Source: Burkholderiales bacterium
GTDB taxonomy: Bacteria > Pseudomonadota > Gammaproteobacteria > Burkholderiales > Chitinimonadaceae
Reading direction: 5' to 3'
NCBI GenBank assembly: GCA_019234745.1
Contig: JAFAKZ010000065.1
Location: forward strand, 1-24,258
DNA: 24,258 nucleotides
Part shown: positions 23,214 to 24,258 of the stretch, piece after piece
Numbering within the stretch: position 1 is the stretch's first letter
Layout: the number at the start of each line of letters is the position of its first letter
Made by a program: the position numbers and the translations under genes
Notes under the pieces: model-generated
What the model saw: only the letters and a program-made list of their open reading frames with translations
The model's database searches: none
What the model was told of the DNA's origin: nothing

Positions 23214-23402
23214 ACATTTCAATGATTTGAGAGGAAGCTGAGAGCTTGTGTTTTGCCGCGTTTCCCGGCGCAAACTCAAGCTGCTTGGGGCAGTCGGGGC
23301 TTGTATGGCTTGGTGTAGGCGCGCGAAAAATTTTTTTGCGGCTACCTCTAAACAGTTCGCAGAATCATCGGACATGTTGTACGGATCACGAATTTCGGTT
23401 TG

Positions 23403-23456
23403 AGGCGCCAAGTGGGTCGCCGCATCGGAACAGCGATGTGACACCACTGGGCGCCT
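23403..23456 (+). other. Two-part stem-loop upstream of the FG-GAP gene
   Basis: Outer arms 23403-23415 and 23444-23456 pair at 12 of 13 positions. An inner stem (GCATCG at 23422-23427 with CGATGT at 23434-23439, one G-T pair) closes a 6-base loop. A T4 tract (23456-23459) begins at the last stem base. The structure ends 95 bases before the ATG at 23552. It could be a leader attenuator, an RNA-binding site, or a weak terminator for transcription arriving from the left. Confidence 0.45.
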
Positions 23457-23551
23457 TTTGCATTTCATTTGGCGCGCGACACGAGTGACGAGGATTGCTC
23501 GTCCTATCGGTCGCCACCCGCATTGACGGCATTTTTTGGAAGATATTCACG

Positions 23552-24258
23552 ATGACTATCAGCAGCGTTAACCAGAACCCCGGCCTGCCCAACCTCGGTA
23601 CACAGGGCACGACAGCCCAGGGCTTGCCGGCCCAGCCGTCGGTACCGACCAATACTGGTGGCGCTGCTCCCACGTCCGCTACGCCGGCCGTCGTTTTTGG
23701 GCAGGAGCTCGATTCGGCAGCCGTCCACACCTATGACGCGCAAGGCATATTGGCGAGCGACAACATCGCCGATGCCGTGACTGCCGGCAACTACATGTTT
23801 GCGACTGGACAAACGTCGTTTCTCCAGGTTTACGAGGATGCCAGCGGCAACACGGTTGCCAAGAACTGGCAACAGTCGTCGAACGGCTACGTCGCAGGCC
23901 CCGCCAACGTGCTTGGAGCATGGGTCGCGAACGCACATTTCCTTGTCGGCGATGTGGATGGCAACGGCAGGGCCGAATTGGTCGTAATTGCGCCGAATCA
24001 GACTGGTGGCGCCGTCGCAACGATTTGGACTACCGCGGCCGATGGATCGATGGCGAGCGTTGGCACCAGCAATGTCGGCAATTGGGCAAGCGACACGCGC
24101 TACCTGCTGGGCAACGGCGACGGCAGCGGCAAGGCCGGCCTGTGGGAGGTGAACAACCCGCAGAACGGCAACACGAACGTGACGTGGTGGGCATCCACCG
24201 GCAGCAGCTTCGTGCAGAAAGGCAGTACCACGGCCAGCGGCTGGCAGGCGGACCAGCG
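23552..24258 (+). CDS. FG-GAP/VCBS-like repeat protein, 3' end outside window (first 235 codons)
   Basis: The frame is open from ATG 23552 to the window edge, with GGAAG 9-10 bases before the start. Residues 1-46 are rich in Gly, Pro, Ser, Thr, Asn and Gln, with no hydrophobic core, so there is no Sec signal; such N-termini are common in type III and type I secreted proteins. From about residue 100 there are tandem units of about 53 residues, marked by Trp at 106, 159 and 213. Unit 1 contains FLVGDVDGNGRAELVVI, with a Ca-binding-like D134-x-D136-x-N138-G139-x-x-E142 loop; unit 2 has a looser copy (LLGNGDGSGKAGLWEV). These are beta-propeller blades of the FG-GAP type, found in secreted adhesins, enzymes and toxin subunits. 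Being divergent from a flagellar-type export locus, it may be an export substrate (inference). Downstream domains are not visible. Confidence 0.85.
   Translation, partial: MTISSVNQNPGLPNLGTQGTTAQGLPAQPSVPTNTGGAAPTSATPAVVFGQELDSAAVHTYDAQGILASDNIADAVTAGNYMFATGQTSFLQVYEDASGNTVAKNWQQSSNGYVAGPANVLGAWVANAHFLVGDVDGNGRAELVVIAPNQTGGAVATIWTTAADGSMASVGTSNVGNWASDTRYLLGNGDGSGKAGLWEVNNPQNGNTNVTWWASTGSSFVQKGSTTASGWQADQ

Larger units (their letters stand above)
23076..23551. promoter_or_regulatory. Divergent intergenic region between fliQ and the FG-GAP gene
   Basis: These 476 bases hold no convincing gene. They are more AT-rich than the flanks between about 23160 and 23400 and contain an A5T7 tract at 23326-23337 that could bend DNA. 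A candidate promoter and a short hairpin face the flagellar operon, and a long two-part stem-loop precedes the plus-strand gene. I saw no convincing sigma-54 element on either strand. Confidence 0.6.

Noticed and set aside
23349..23375. Sigma-28-like element (TAAA, 15 bases, TCGGACAT) upstream of the FG-GAP gene
   Set aside because: The -10 part matches only about 4 of 8 consensus positions, and it lies 177 bases before the ATG; too weak to call.
23076..23468. N-terminal extension of fliQ up to 23468, or a start at ATG 23168
   Set aside because: FliQ is about 89 residues and aligns from the GTG at 23075; the extension covers the candidate promoter and hairpin and has no family similarity.
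1..24258. tRNA, rRNA, CRISPR arrays, insertion sequences, integrases or attachment repeats
   Set aside because: None seen by eye on either strand, so there is no direct evidence of a mobile-element boundary in the window.

Overview
The window is GC-rich, densely coded proteobacterial DNA, probably from a beta- or gammaproteobacterium. That guess rests on base composition, flagellar gene content and P/L-ring genes; no marker gene fixes the taxon. It is dominated by one compact flagellar-type secretion and hook-basal-body locus. From about 23.08 kb down to 2.23 kb, every gene lies on the minus strand. Most neighbours overlap by 1-14 bases (ATGA, TGATG and TAATG junctions) or are separated by fewer than 65 bases.

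In transcription order (right to left) the genes are fliQ, fliR, flhB, flhA, flgF, flgG, flgA, flgH, flgI, flgB, flgC, fliE, fliF, a 180-residue protein in the fliG/sctK position, fliI, fliJ, a fliK-like gene, flgD, flgE, a short fliM-like gene, fliN, fliO, fliP, fliA (sigma-28), a 139-residue unknown, a PilZ gene, and fliH. Together they supply the complete export gate (FlhA, FlhB, FliO, FliP, FliQ, FliR), the ATPase complex (FliH, FliI, FliJ), the MS ring (FliF, FliE), the rod (FlgB, FlgC, FlgF, FlgG), the P and L rings with their chaperone (FlgI, FlgH, FlgA), and the hook with its cap and probable ruler (FlgE, FlgD, FliK-like).

The window contains no recognisable FliG, stator (MotA/MotB), flagellin, hook-filament junction protein, filament cap, FlgJ, FlgM or chemotaxis gene. 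The C-ring parts that are present (short FliM-like protein, FliN, and the 180-residue protein) look closer to an injectisome's SctK/SctQ set than to a torque-generating switch. Missing parts could lie outside the window.

Right of the locus is a divergent intergenic region of 476 bases. It holds a candidate promoter for the operon, an A/T tract and a strong two-part stem-loop. Beyond it is a plus-strand gene, cut by the window edge, for a large FG-GAP/VCBS-like repeat protein with no Sec signal and a Gly/Pro/Ser/Thr/Asn-rich N-terminus. It is a plausible secreted substrate of the neighbouring apparatus, but that is inference. Left of the locus are a hemerythrin-like gene broken by a single-base frameshift and the first 503 codons of an unrecognised protein with two hydrophobic stretches, also cut by the window edge.

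The most interesting reading is a flagellum-derived hook-basal-body export system with a reduced or divergent C-ring, specialised for secretion or a non-canonical appendage, with an FG-GAP protein divergently encoded beside it.
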